Assembly (NCBI RefSeq): GCF_900129585.1
Contig: NZ_FQWF01000003.1
Location: 62,001 to 126,000 of the forward strand
DNA length: 64,000 bases
Reading direction: 5' to 3'
DNA from: Flavobacterium micromati
GTDB taxonomy: Bacteria; Bacteroidota; Bacteroidia; Flavobacteriales; Flavobacteriaceae
Under the pieces are notes generated by a model. It was not told the DNA's origin, made no database searches, and saw nothing but the letters and a program-made list of their open reading frames with translations. Numbering within the stretch: position 1 is the stretch's first letter; every line of letters begins with the position of its first letter. This document shows positions 9,941 through 20,000 of the stretch, in pieces. The translations under genes and the position numbers were made by a program.

Positions 9941-11269
9941 TTAAATCCATTTTAATAGTTTTCGAACATTTTTCAGCTTGTTAGTATATGGAGCATATCG
10001 TACTGGTAAATCCAGCCAAGTTCCTCTTTTTACTATAGATTTTTTATGTGAAAAAATGTCAAAGGTTTTTTTACCGTGATAAGCGCCCATCCCAGAATTT
10101 CCTACGCCACCAAACGGCAAACGATTATTTACCAATTGAACAACTGTATCATTAATGCAGCCTCCACCAAAAGAATATTTCTGTAAAACTTCATCAATGA
10201 ATAATTTGTTTTGTGAAAATAAATATAGGGATAACGGTTTTTCAAAACTTAAAATTACTTTATCAATATCACTTGGTGATACATATGAAATAATAGGAAG
10301 TATTGGACCAAATATTTCTTCTTGCATTGCTAATGAGTCCATTTTTGGTTCATCTAATAAGGTTGGCGATAAATACAAAGAGTCTTTATTAGATTGTCCT
10401 CCAAAAATAATTTTTTGATTGTCTAATAAACTTATTTGTCGCTTCCAATTTTTCAAATTGATTATCCGAGCGTAATCTAGAGATTCCTCAGGATTAGAAC
10501 CTAATGCATTTTGTATTTCTTGAATTAAAAATTTAACGAAAACATCTTTCACTTTTTCCTGAACTAAAATATAATCAGGAGCAACGCAAGTTTGGCCAGC
10601 ATTGATGATTTTACCCCAAACTATTCGCTTAGCGCTTAACTCTAAATTCGCTGTTTCGTCAACAATGCAAGGACTTTTTCCTCCCAGTTCAAGTGTTACA
10701 GGTGTTAGATTTTCGGCTGCTGCTTTTGCCACTATTTTTCCAACGGCAACACTTCCTGTAAAAAAAATATAATCCCAGCGCTTTTTTAATAACTCTGCAG
10801 CTATACTAGCATCTCCAGTAATGACCACAACATCTTGCACAGCAAATGTTTCGTTGATAATTGTAGAAATAATTGCAGCTGTTTGCGGTGTAAGTTCAGA
10901 TGGTTTTAAGGTTACCTTATTTCCCGCAGCAACGGCGGCAATTAGCGGACATAAAGCCAATTGAAAAGGGTAATTCCAAGGTGATAGGATCAGGACGTTG
11001 CCGTAAGGTTCACTATAGATATAATCTAATGATGGAAAATTAATTATTGTTGGCCAAACTTTTTTTGGCTTAGCCCAAGAATCAATATTTTTAATAGTTT
11101 CTTTTAAATCTCTAATTACGTAATTTGTCTCTGTCAAAACAGCTTCAAAAGCAGGTTTTTTAAAGTCATCATATAAAGCTTTGATGATCGCATCTTCATG
11201 CTTTGTAATTACATACAGTAATTTTTTTAGTAATTCTTTACGGTATTTTATCTCAGTTTTGTAATTCAT
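9941..11269 (-). CDS. NAD(P)-dependent aldehyde dehydrogenase (class 3-like)
   Basis: A 442-residue enzyme, short like ALDH3 family members rather than the roughly 490-residue ALDH1/2 type. It has LSPWNYPFQL at 95-104 (oxyanion Asn at 99), LELGGKSP with the general base E194, and AGQTCVAPDY with the catalytic nucleophile C228. It oxidises aldehydes to carboxylates with NAD(P)+. Lipid-derived aldehydes are common substrates of this class, but the substrate here is open. It is a single gene with no obvious pathway neighbour. Confidence 0.93.
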   Translation of the reverse strand: MNYKTEIKYRKELLKKLLYVITKHEDAIIKALYDDFKKPAFEAVLTETNYVIRDLKETIKNIDSWAKPKKVWPTIINFPSLDYIYSEPYGNVLILSPWNYPFQLALCPLIAAVAAGNKVTLKPSELTPQTAAIISTIINETFAVQDVVVITGDASIAAELLKKRWDYIFFTGSVAVGKIVAKAAAENLTPVTLELGGKSPCIVDETANLELSAKRIVWGKIINAGQTCVAPDYILVQEKVKDVFVKFLIQEIQNALGSNPEESLDYARIINLKNWKRQISLLDNQKIIFGGQSNKDSLYLSPTLLDEPKMDSLAMQEEIFGPILPIISYVSPSDIDKVILSFEKPLSLYLFSQNKLFIDEVLQKYSFGGGCINDTVVQLVNNRLPFGGVGNSGMGAYHGKKTFDIFSHKKSIVKRGTWLDLPVRYAPYTNKLKNVRKLLKWI

Positions 11270-11423
11270 TGGATAATTTTAAATTTAAAAATACATATTA
11301 TTATTGTAATCTAACTTTCAATTTAAAATTTAAACAAAAAAAGCAGAAATATAATAATAGATAATTAGTTTTAATTATTTGAGAAATTGGTTTATAGACA
11401 ACTGAAGCGCAAAAATCATAAAA

Positions 11424-12113
11424 TTAAACAGCATTCCAAATCACATCGTCTGGAGTAGGAGCGATAATTTTGATATTTTCTTTAGTAACAGGATGTACGA
11501 AAACTAATTTTCGAGCATGCAAATGAATTCCGCCATCAGGATTACTGCGATCAAAACCATATTTTAAATCTCCTTTTATGGGTGAACTAATTGCCGATAA
11601 CTGCGCCCGTATTTGATGATGTCTTCCTGTGTGTAAATTAATTTCTAACGCAAAGTAATTATTGAGTTCTTTGATAATTTTATAGTCTAAACTTGCTAAT
11701 TTACTGTCGGTAACTTCTTTTAAATGCGCTTTTGAGGTATTGTTTTTTTCGTTTCTTTTGATAAAATGAACTAACCTATCTGATGATTTTTCAGGTTTGT
11801 TTTTGACAATACACCAATACGTTTTTTGGGTCTCGCGATTGCTGAATAATTCATTCATTCGGGTCAATGCTTTACTAGTACGAGCAAAAACTACAATTCC
11901 AGTTGTAGGACGATCTAGTCGATGAACTACACCTAAAAAAACTTCTCCAGGTTTGTTGTACTTCTCTTTTAAATACTCTTTAACTACATCAGATAAAGGT
12001 TTGTCACCTGTTTTATCTCCTTGTACAATGTCACCTACACGCTTGTTTATCACAATAAGGTGATTGTCTTCGTGAAGAATTTGAAGGTTTGATTTATTGG
12101 ATATAATTTTCAT
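11424..12113 (-). CDS. RluA-family 23S/tRNA pseudouridine synthase
   Basis: With the start at 12113 the protein has 229 residues. The catalytic motif HRLDRPTTG is at 64-72 with catalytic D67. LHTGRHHQIR follows further on, the second conserved family motif. There is no S4 domain. The frame is open up to 12194, but the start at 12113 is preferred. It gives the natural N-terminus MKIISNKSNLQ, has a purine-rich AAGGGAAA just upstream, and avoids overlap with panB. A start at 12155 that overlaps the panB stop is possible. It follows panB by 28 nt and is probably cotranscribed with it. The target uridine cannot be inferred from sequence alone. Confidence 0.9.
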   Translation of the reverse strand: MKIISNKSNLQILHEDNHLIVINKRVGDIVQGDKTGDKPLSDVVKEYLKEKYNKPGEVFLGVVHRLDRPTTGIVVFARTSKALTRMNELFSNRETQKTYWCIVKNKPEKSSDRLVHFIKRNEKNNTSKAHLKEVTDSKLASLDYKIIKELNNYFALEINLHTGRHHQIRAQLSAISSPIKGDLKYGFDRSNPDGGIHLHARKLVFVHPVTKENIKIIAPTPDDVIWNAV

Positions 12114-12141
12114 TAAATTTCCCTTTTCGTGCTGAACATTC

Positions 12142-12960
12142 TTAATATTGCTCATTAGTGTTTGGAAAATCGCTTGACTTAACATCAGTAACATATTGAC
12201 CTATTGCAGTTGTCATTCCATCATATAAATCCATATATCGTCTCAGGAATCTTGGACTAAACTCATTATTCATTCCTAGCATATCGTGAATCACAAGCAC
12301 TTGACCGTCTACGCCGCCACCGGCACCAATTCCTATAACGGGAATCGAAATACTTTTGGCCACTTTTTCCGCTAAATGAGCTGGAATTTTTTCTAGTACT
12401 AATGCGAAACAGCCTAAATTTTCAAGTAATTTTGCGTCTTCCATCAGTTTTTCTGCTTCTTCGTCCTCTTTGGCGCGAACGGTGTAAGTTCCAAACTTAT
12501 AAATGGATTGCGGGGTTAAACCCAAATGACCCATAACTGGAATTCCCGCATTTAATATTTTTTTAATAGAATCTTTGATTTCCTTTCCACCTTCAAGTTT
12601 TACAGCATGACCACCACTTTCTTTCATAATTCTAATGGAGGATCGCAAAGCTTCTTTTGGGTCTGATTGATAGCTTCCAAAAGGCAAATCGACCACTACA
12701 AGCGCTCTTTCTATTGCTCGAACAACAGATGATGCATGATAAATCATTTGATCTAAAGTTATGGGCAACGTAGTTTCATGTCCAGCCATCACATTGGAAG
12801 CCGAATCACCAACAAGAATTACATCGATTCCGGCACTATCAACGATTTTTGCCATCGTATAATCGTATGCGGTGAGCATTGCAATTTTTTCACCATTGGC
12901 CTTCATTTCTATCAACGACTTAGTTGTTATTCTTTTGTAATCTTTTTTTGCGACAGACAT
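12142..12960 (-). CDS. panB: 3-methyl-2-oxobutanoate hydroxymethyltransferase
   Basis: PanB transfers a hydroxymethyl group from 5,10-methylene-THF to alpha-ketoisovalerate, the first committed step of pantothenate and CoA synthesis. With the start at 12960 it has 272 residues, the normal family length. Family motifs are [31 protein letters not shown] (metal-binding Asp) and the C-terminal [18 protein letters not shown]. The open frame extends to 13080, but those 40 extra residues are non-homologous in character. The ATG at 12960 is preceded by AGGAAAT. The other pan genes are not in the window. Confidence 0.95.
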   Translation of the reverse strand: MSVAKKDYKRITTKSLIEMKANGEKIAMLTAYDYTMAKIVDSAGIDVILVGDSASNVMAGHETTLPITLDQMIYHASSVVRAIERALVVVDLPFGSYQSDPKEALRSSIRIMKESGGHAVKLEGGKEIKDSIKKILNAGIPVMGHLGLTPQSIYKFGTYTVRAKEDEEAEKLMEDAKLLENLGCFALVLEKIPAHLAEKVAKSISIPVIGIGAGGGVDGQVLVIHDMLGMNNEFSPRFLRRYMDLYDGMTTAIGQYVTDVKSSDFPNTNEQY

Positions 12961-13215
12961 ATTTCCTATTTTAAGTGCGTAAAGGTAATAAAATGTATAT
13001 TTTTTGGTACAAAATGCTACATTATTATTATCTATTACCAAAATCAGTTTTGAAAGTAAATTTTCATATCTATTTAACAAATTGTTCGGTAGTTTTTCTT
13101 TCCCGAACCACCAGCTTGATAAAAATCTATCTTATTTTTTATAAATCTAAAGTATATTTTTAAAATAGATATTTGAGCACAAATATTGGTCATTCGATTT
13201 AAAACCAAATAAATA

Positions 13216-14346
13216 TTAAAAAAGAGTGAGTAAATATCCTATTATCGATCCGCTCAAAACAACGAATGCGCTATTCATTTTTTTATAACCAAATGTGATT
13301 CCAATACTTAGAATTGCGATCAAAAGCGTCCTCCAGTCTGTAATTACTTCTTTACTCATATCATAGCAAACAGCTACAATCACCGCAACAGAGGCAACAT
13401 TTACAGCATCAAGAAAAATAGAAAATGATTGTGAGCTTCGCATTTTTTTTACAAGCGGATTCAGCAAAGCAACAAAAATAAAGGAAGGAATAAAGATTGC
13501 AATTGTAGAGATAATTGCTCCTGAGAAACCATTGATTTGGTAACCTAAAAAAGTTACAGAGGAAAAAACGGGTCCTGGTGTAACTTGGCCTACGGCAATA
13601 GCATCAATAAGCTGTCGTCTACTCAACAATCCTGTTAATACCAGTTCAGTATCAAGAAAAGCAAATAAAACATAACCGCTTCCATAAAGTACTGAACCAA
13701 TTTTTAAAAAAATCCAAAAAAGGTTTGTGTTACTGATGGTAATTAAAGATGCAGTAGAAATTTGAAAGATTGTTACAGGTATTAAATTAGTAAGTTTAAT
13801 ATGCGTCTTGCTTCGAATTGCTGCAAAAACTAATGCTAATATTCCAGATCCTAACATTAATTGCAACTCGCCGATGCCAAATAATGATCCAATTAAGACC
13901 AGTAAACCTATCAGCAAAAGCTCTTTTGATTTGACTGATTTCTTAGCCAAAGGAAAAATTGCGGAGAGGATAATTGCTATAATAGCTGGTTTTACTCCGT
14001 AGATAAATGGTTGAATATTGGGTAGTTGTCCATATTGTTTATAAAGCCACGCAAAAAATCCTGTAATAAGTACTGCAGGCAGAATAAAACAAAGACCTGC
14101 AACAATTAAGCCTTTCCAGCCGCCTTTTTCATGCCCTATGTGAATAGCCATTTCAGTGCTATTGGGTCCAGGAATCAAATTTGTGGCTCCTATTAAATCA
14201 AGAAAATGTTGTTCACTCAACCATTTTCTTTTTGAAACGACCTCTTCTTGCATCATTGCAATATGTGCTGCAGGACCGCCAAAACCAATAAAACCAAGTT
14301 TCAGAAAAAGTTGTGCGATATCTTTTATTTCTGTTTTATTGTCCAA
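13216..14346 (-). CDS. Chromate transporter, two-domain ChrA family
   Basis: A 376-residue integral membrane protein with two homologous CHR domains. Domain 1 has GFIGFGGPAAHIAMM and NLIPGPNSTEMAIHIG. Domain 2 has GSVLYGSGYVLFAFLD and VGQVTPGPVFSSVTFLGY. ChrA proteins export chromate by a proton-linked mechanism and some transport other anions. No chrB or other resistance gene is adjacent, so a role in chromate resistance is a family-level assumption. Confidence 0.93.
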   Translation of the reverse strand: MDNKTEIKDIAQLFLKLGFIGFGGPAAHIAMMQEEVVSKRKWLSEQHFLDLIGATNLIPGPNSTEMAIHIGHEKGGWKGLIVAGLCFILPAVLITGFFAWLYKQYGQLPNIQPFIYGVKPAIIAIILSAIFPLAKKSVKSKELLLIGLLVLIGSLFGIGELQLMLGSGILALVFAAIRSKTHIKLTNLIPVTIFQISTASLITISNTNLFWIFLKIGSVLYGSGYVLFAFLDTELVLTGLLSRRQLIDAIAVGQVTPGPVFSSVTFLGYQINGFSGAIISTIAIFIPSFIFVALLNPLVKKMRSSQSFSIFLDAVNVASVAVIVAVCYDMSKEVITDWRTLLIAILSIGITFGYKKMNSAFVVLSGSIIGYLLTLF

Positions 14347-14721
14347 TGTTTAGTTGTTTTTGTCTTTGTTCAACGGTTAGTCTTTTTCAATTAGATAGTT
14401 TTTTAACCATATATCAATAAATTATTTATAATAATGATTTAATATTTAAATAGTTGCCGGAGGTTGTTCGATAATTTATTATCCAATTTTTCAAAAGTAA
14501 ATTTAAAAATGTTTAAAACTAAAATCATCTAAAATTATTTTCAATAATAGTTGAGCGAGCGTTATGAATGGCTATTATCTGCGAAAATGCTGATACCGTT
14601 ATTGTTTTTTTTACATATTCTTTTCCTCTTTTATCAGCAACTCCCACGTTAAGGAAGATTTTTTTTGCTAATAAATAAATAATCATCGCTATTTTACAAT
14701 TCAGAAATTCTAAATAAAATA
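14347..14721. other. Intergenic stretch between chrA-like gene and tamL
   Basis: 375 bp of AT-rich DNA upstream of the chromate transporter and downstream of tamL. An 82-codon minus-strand frame (14525-14773) starts inside the tamL 3' end. Its composition (Leu, Ile, Asn, Lys-rich without a recognisable domain) does not convince me that it is a gene. No terminator or repeat was recognised. Confidence 0.45.
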
Positions 14722-17016
14722 TTAAAAGGGATAACCAATAGCGATATTGAAAATTAAGTTTTCTTTCCGCCAAGGTGCACTTCCAAAATCAATTTTGTCC
14801 ATAACCCAACGATTGCCTTCGGATAAGTAAGGTTTACGAATTGGGAATGCGAGATCTGTTCTTAAAATAAGAAATGAAAAGTCAAATCGTAATCCGGCAC
14901 CCGCTCCTACGGCTAGCTCGCTTAAAAATTTATTCGAAAATTTTGCTCCAGGTTTTTCACTATTTTCATTTAATAGCCAAATATTTCCAGCGTCAATGAA
15001 TAATGCGCCTTTTACCAAGCCATATATTTTAGCTCGATACTCAGTATTAATTTCTAATTTTATATCTCCCGACTCATCCGGTAAAAAGCTATTTACAGTA
15101 GTTGGTGCGCTGTTAAAACTTCCAGGACCTATTGATCGTGCCCTAAAAGCGCGTAAACTATTTGTACCTCCAATGAAAAATTGTTTTATAAACGGCATTT
15201 CACTCGAGTTTCCATAAGTATATCCTGCACCTACAATAATTCTGCTGGCTAACTGTGACTCACCTCTTAATTTTAAGTAATGTCTAAAATCATTTTCAAT
15301 TTTGATAAATTGGCTAAAAGGGACATTAAAAACTTTGATAGTATCCCCTTTTTTAACATTTGCTCCTGTGGTTAAACCTGTTATATTTCCGGCTAAATCT
15401 ATGGTTCCTTTATAATATAATGTGTGTTTCTTAGCTGCTTGTGCAGTATTTGTGTACGTATAGGAATAAGTAGGTCCAAAAATTAATTGTTTTTCGATCA
15501 CTTTTCCCAAAGAAGCATTTTCCAGAATTTTTGCTTCATATAAAGCAGTAACATTTTGCGGACTAGCATAAGTAATTTCTGTGACATTCAACAAATGTTC
15601 TTTTTGATCGCTTTCCTTCCATAAATATCCAAATGACCCTCTAAAAGTTTGCAATGAGTATAATTTTGTCCTGTTTTGAAATTCGTATCCAAGAGTTAAT
15701 TTTGTTTTTGGAATAAAGCCGCTAGGGGAATTTAAATTAAATGGAGCCACTAATCTTGGCCATATTAAATTAGCTTCTGATCCAAAACGGTAAACATTAA
15801 ATCCATTATTTTGTCCTGAAACTTGAACTTCAAGTCCGCCAAAAGCAGAAATAGTTAGTAATTCAGCACCGCGAAAGGCGTTGCGATTGCTCCAATTTAA
15901 ATTTAATTCAGTACCCGTATAATTAGCTGAGTTTGTTTTTGCTAATAATTCTAATTGCAAAGATTTTTTAGGTAATGGCGTTAGGTAGTAATAAGCGTCT
16001 AAAAAATTTCCCGTAGTATCTGCAACTTTAAATTGGTTCTTAACAAATTTAAAAGTACCGAAATTCACTAAGCGATTTAAAGTTAAATTATGATTAGTTC
16101 GATTATATAAATCATTTTTTTTAAAGGTTAGTGCACGATCAAAAATCCTTGGTTTAAATAAATTTTCTGAATCTATAATAGTAAAATCTTTATATTTTGT
16201 TACCGCATTGCTATCTGCTTTTACACTATCATTACCAATAGCAAAATTTGGGTAAACAATAATCTTATTAATTTTATACGGAGTTTCGGCAAGTTCTGGA
16301 GTTTTTTCTTTTACCTTTATTAAGAGGTCAACCTGATGATCTGCCACTGTGCTATCTACTTGAATTAGTAAATAATCAGGATTGAAATAATAGAATCCTT
16401 TTTCTTTAAGTCTTACATCTATCCGAATTCGTTCTTGCTTAATAACTTCTAAATTATATCCATCTTTTTCTTTTAATAAACTCGTAAGCTTTGTTTTTGC
16501 TAGTGCTACAGCAATAATTGTTGAATCGTTAGGAAATTTTACCTCTCTAATTTTATATTGTTTGGCTGGGTTTACAATGTACTTTGCACTTGCTTTTTTG
16601 CCTCTTCTAGTTGAATCAGCTGTTGATCTTGAATTAAAATAACCACTATTTTCTGTAAAATTTTGTAAAACACTTTTATTGTATTCTAAATCTACTTGAC
16701 TATATAAAACTGGCGGTTCACCTACTTTAGTTTTTAACCAGTATTTAAATCCTTTCTCTTTTTTTGGCGTCCCAGCCAAATTGTAAATATATAATTTAGG
16801 TCTCAGGCCTAGTATGGTTGCGTTAGGCTTAGGTCTCACTAAAGTCTTTAATTGATTTTTTAAGGCTTTCCTTTCCTTTTTGGATGTCTCTTTACCTTCC
16901 ACTACGACTTTTGCACCTGTGTACAATAATTCTCCTTCAGGCAAAAAACGGGTGTTGCTGCATGATGAAATTATTAAAGCTAAAAAGAGAAAATATGGGA
17001 AATGCTTGTTATTCAT
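14722..17016 (-). CDS. tamL: TamL: BamA/TamA-family outer-membrane lipoprotein
   Basis: A 764-residue Omp85-superfamily protein. It begins with a lipoprotein signal ending IISSC (Cys19), unlike proteobacterial TamA, which has an ordinary signal peptide. POTRA-like repeats occupy roughly residues 30-360. A 16-stranded barrel follows and includes the characteristic FIGGTNSLRAFRARSIGPGS segment near the C-terminal third. Lipidated TamA homologues in Bacteroidota are known as TamL. The start codon overlaps the 3' end of tamB by 8 nt, which implies translational coupling. The pair is expected to form an envelope-spanning assembly or lipid-transport complex. Confidence 0.88.
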   Translation of the reverse strand: MNNKHFPYFLFLALIISSCSNTRFLPEGELLYTGAKVVVEGKETSKKERKALKNQLKTLVRPKPNATILGLRPKLYIYNLAGTPKKEKGFKYWLKTKVGEPPVLYSQVDLEYNKSVLQNFTENSGYFNSRSTADSTRRGKKASAKYIVNPAKQYKIREVKFPNDSTIIAVALAKTKLTSLLKEKDGYNLEVIKQERIRIDVRLKEKGFYYFNPDYLLIQVDSTVADHQVDLLIKVKEKTPELAETPYKINKIIVYPNFAIGNDSVKADSNAVTKYKDFTIIDSENLFKPRIFDRALTFKKNDLYNRTNHNLTLNRLVNFGTFKFVKNQFKVADTTGNFLDAYYYLTPLPKKSLQLELLAKTNSANYTGTELNLNWSNRNAFRGAELLTISAFGGLEVQVSGQNNGFNVYRFGSEANLIWPRLVAPFNLNSPSGFIPKTKLTLGYEFQNRTKLYSLQTFRGSFGYLWKESDQKEHLLNVTEITYASPQNVTALYEAKILENASLGKVIEKQLIFGPTYSYTYTNTAQAAKKHTLYYKGTIDLAGNITGLTTGANVKKGDTIKVFNVPFSQFIKIENDFRHYLKLRGESQLASRIIVGAGYTYGNSSEMPFIKQFFIGGTNSLRAFRARSIGPGSFNSAPTTVNSFLPDESGDIKLEINTEYRAKIYGLVKGALFIDAGNIWLLNENSEKPGAKFSNKFLSELAVGAGAGLRFDFSFLILRTDLAFPIRKPYLSEGNRWVMDKIDFGSAPWRKENLIFNIAIGYPF

Positions 17017-20000
17017 CCGATTTCTTTTTTAATTCATTTTTTGCTTTTTCAGTTGCTCTTGCAGACTGGCTTTTTGAAAATAATTCCCTGAATTTATTAT
17101 AATCTAACGTAATAACAAATGCGACTCCAGTTTCAACTACCTCTCCTTGAAGTGCTACTTGGTAATTATTGACGCGATAAACACGTATTTTATATCTTCC
17201 ATCTTTTGAAAGTTGATAGTCTAATGAAACATCGCCAGCAATATTACTTGCGTTTTGATTTGTTTGTTGTGGTCCTTCGATTCCAAAACTACTTCCGACA
17301 GTTACTTTCAAGCGATCATTTAATAATTTTTTTGATATTCCTACGCTCAAATCGGTTTTATTAGCTCGCTGTCCAGTTGTGTAATCATCAGTTGTATCTA
17401 AATCAAAGTTTAGTTCGACACCTTTAATTAAATTACCTGCTAGATTATTCAGTTGCTCTGATAAAATTTTACTAGCACTTTCTCGAGCTATGGAGCCAAC
17501 ATTTGTTCCTCCTGTCTCACTAGCAAAAGGATTTTCTCCTATAAAACGATTTAATAAAAGTAGAGCAAAAACTTGTTTGTTCATTTCATCAGTTTGCAGA
17601 CGCAATTGAGTCAATTTTGCTTGCGTTGTATTGATAATTTCAGTCGAAACACTATTGTTTCCTTCTGGTAAAATAATATCAAACGTTATGGTAGGTTTCA
17701 TCAATTCTCCCGTCATTTTTAGATTAGTTTCAAACGGAATTCTTTGCTTATAAGTATTTCTTACAGCAGTAGTTACAGCGCCAAGTTGATCGCTCACTAA
17801 ATCAATGGGAGCAGCTTCTGTTTTATAGATTGCAGTAATATTAACATCCGCCATTGTTGGTTCACCAGTCCAAAGGATATAACTTCCTTTTTTAATATCG
17901 AATTTTCTTTTGATAGCGTTAAAATTCATTTCGTAACTTCCTTCTGATAATTCATATCTGCCAGTCAAATTCGTTTGCCCGGATGGATCAATTCCGCCAC
18001 TAAGTTGAGCTTCTCCTTTCAATTTTAGGAAATCACCATTGGTTTTATCAATAACTAGTGACAGTTCCGCATCTTTATCGATTTCGATGGTAACAGCCGC
18101 ATTAATCCCTTTAATTTCCGATTCACTACTTATTTCTGTAAGTGTAACTTTTTGAAGTATTTGGGGATTATCTTCATCAATGAACTCAACAATTCCTTCT
18201 CTGTCAGCTATTGACGGATCAGACTGTGGTAAAACAATTGTAAATTTAGTGTCTTTGTTAATTTTGACGCTCCCTTCAACAATTGGGTTATCTAAATTCC
18301 CTGTAATTTTTAACTTATTGTCTAAAAATAATTCTCCATAGTACAAATCATTGTCTTTAGCTTTAGAATTTACAGCCTTAAAATTATCAGCAACGACCGA
18401 TAAATCAAAATCAAAATTTTTAAAATTTGGACTATCAATTTTTCCATCGATGATCAAATCATTTTCGTTTTCATCTTTAATTGTAAAAGTTTCAAATAAT
18501 ATCGATTCTCCTGTAAAAGTAATCTTGTCATTTATCGATTTGAAAGTGGCATTTAACTGTGTTGCTTTAAAACCAATATCATTAAATTTTAACTCTCCAA
18601 TCACAAGCGGTTGCTTCACATTACCTGTTATTTTAAAATTTCCATTAAAAAAACCTGTACTCTCTTTTAAGTTATCTAATGTAAAACCTTGGATACTTTT
18701 TAAATTCAATCTCTGAATGTCTAGATTCATGTCAAAACTACTTTGAGTAGTTCGATATATACCATCTAAATTTACTTGATTTCCCTGACCAGTAATAGTT
18801 ACTAAAGCATTATATTCATTAAAAATAGTGTTGTTTATTTTTAAAGTAATATCGCCAACAGTATCCTTCTTGAATGTGAAATTTTCAATATTCAAATCGG
18901 ATGTAAAAAGTGGAGTGGTACTGCTATTTTTAATGATTGCATTTCCATTTATTTTACCGCTGAACTGTAAGTCGTTTTTCTCGATAAAGCTTGTAATGGT
19001 GCTGATTTCAAAATCTTTAAAAGCTACAGTGATAGGAGCATTTTTATTTTTAGATTCGGATTGAATTGAAACGTTATTACCTGACTTGTCCAAAACAAAT
19101 TGATCAATATAAATTCCTCTTTTTCCAAAACTTATTAAATTTTTTGGATCTATTTGCCACGATTCATAATTAAGTAACAAGTTATTGCTGGCGATGTTCA
19201 CGTCATTTTCCCCATCTTTGCTTTGTAATGTTCCAGCAATTAAATAACGTTCAACTCCTGTCAAATCTTTTAATACTATTTTATAATTAGCAATATTATT
19301 TTCAATGGTACCACTAATGTTGGTAAATGGCAATTGTAACTGATTGTTTTGTATCTCGTCAATAGTGAAATTATAAACCAGCGCTTTGTTTTGTGTATCA
19401 ACATTTAAAACGGCATTTGTTATTGTGTTTTCACCGTAAATCAATTTTGGAATTGCGCCGTTCAAAACTATAGAATCATTTACAGAATTGTATTTTCCCG
19501 ATAGCGTTATAGGTTCTAAACTTTTTAAATTAGGCACAATCTTAAATAAAATTGGATCGTCTTTTATTGCAATATTAAAAGCAAATCTTTGTGGTTCGAC
19601 TATTTTCTTTTTAGATGCAGGACTACTATTGTAATACGCGGCAATAGAATTTTTTAATGCGGTACCAATTTTAGAAAGTTTGTAGTTGCCAATAATATCA
19701 GCGGCTAAAAAAGGAGCTTTTACTGATAATGTGTTTTCTTGTACAGTCGATTTGGCAATCACACTTAAAGAATCAATCGCAAATTGATCTTTAGCGTTAA
19801 CAACATTGATGCTGTGCGCTACGATGCTACCATTTAAATAATCCAAGTTGGCAGACTGAATATCAGCATCAACAACTCCTCTTAATTTTAGCGGTCCAGC
19901 ATGTAAGTTTAACTTATCAAGATCGGCTATATCTACATTCAACATTATTTTAGCTGCCGGATATTTATCTTTGAAATTCCCGCTACTAATTAAATTAAAT

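Noticed and set aside
14525..14773. 82-codon minus-strand frame after tamL
   Set aside because: It starts within tamL in another frame, has no recognisable domain and no leader of its own.
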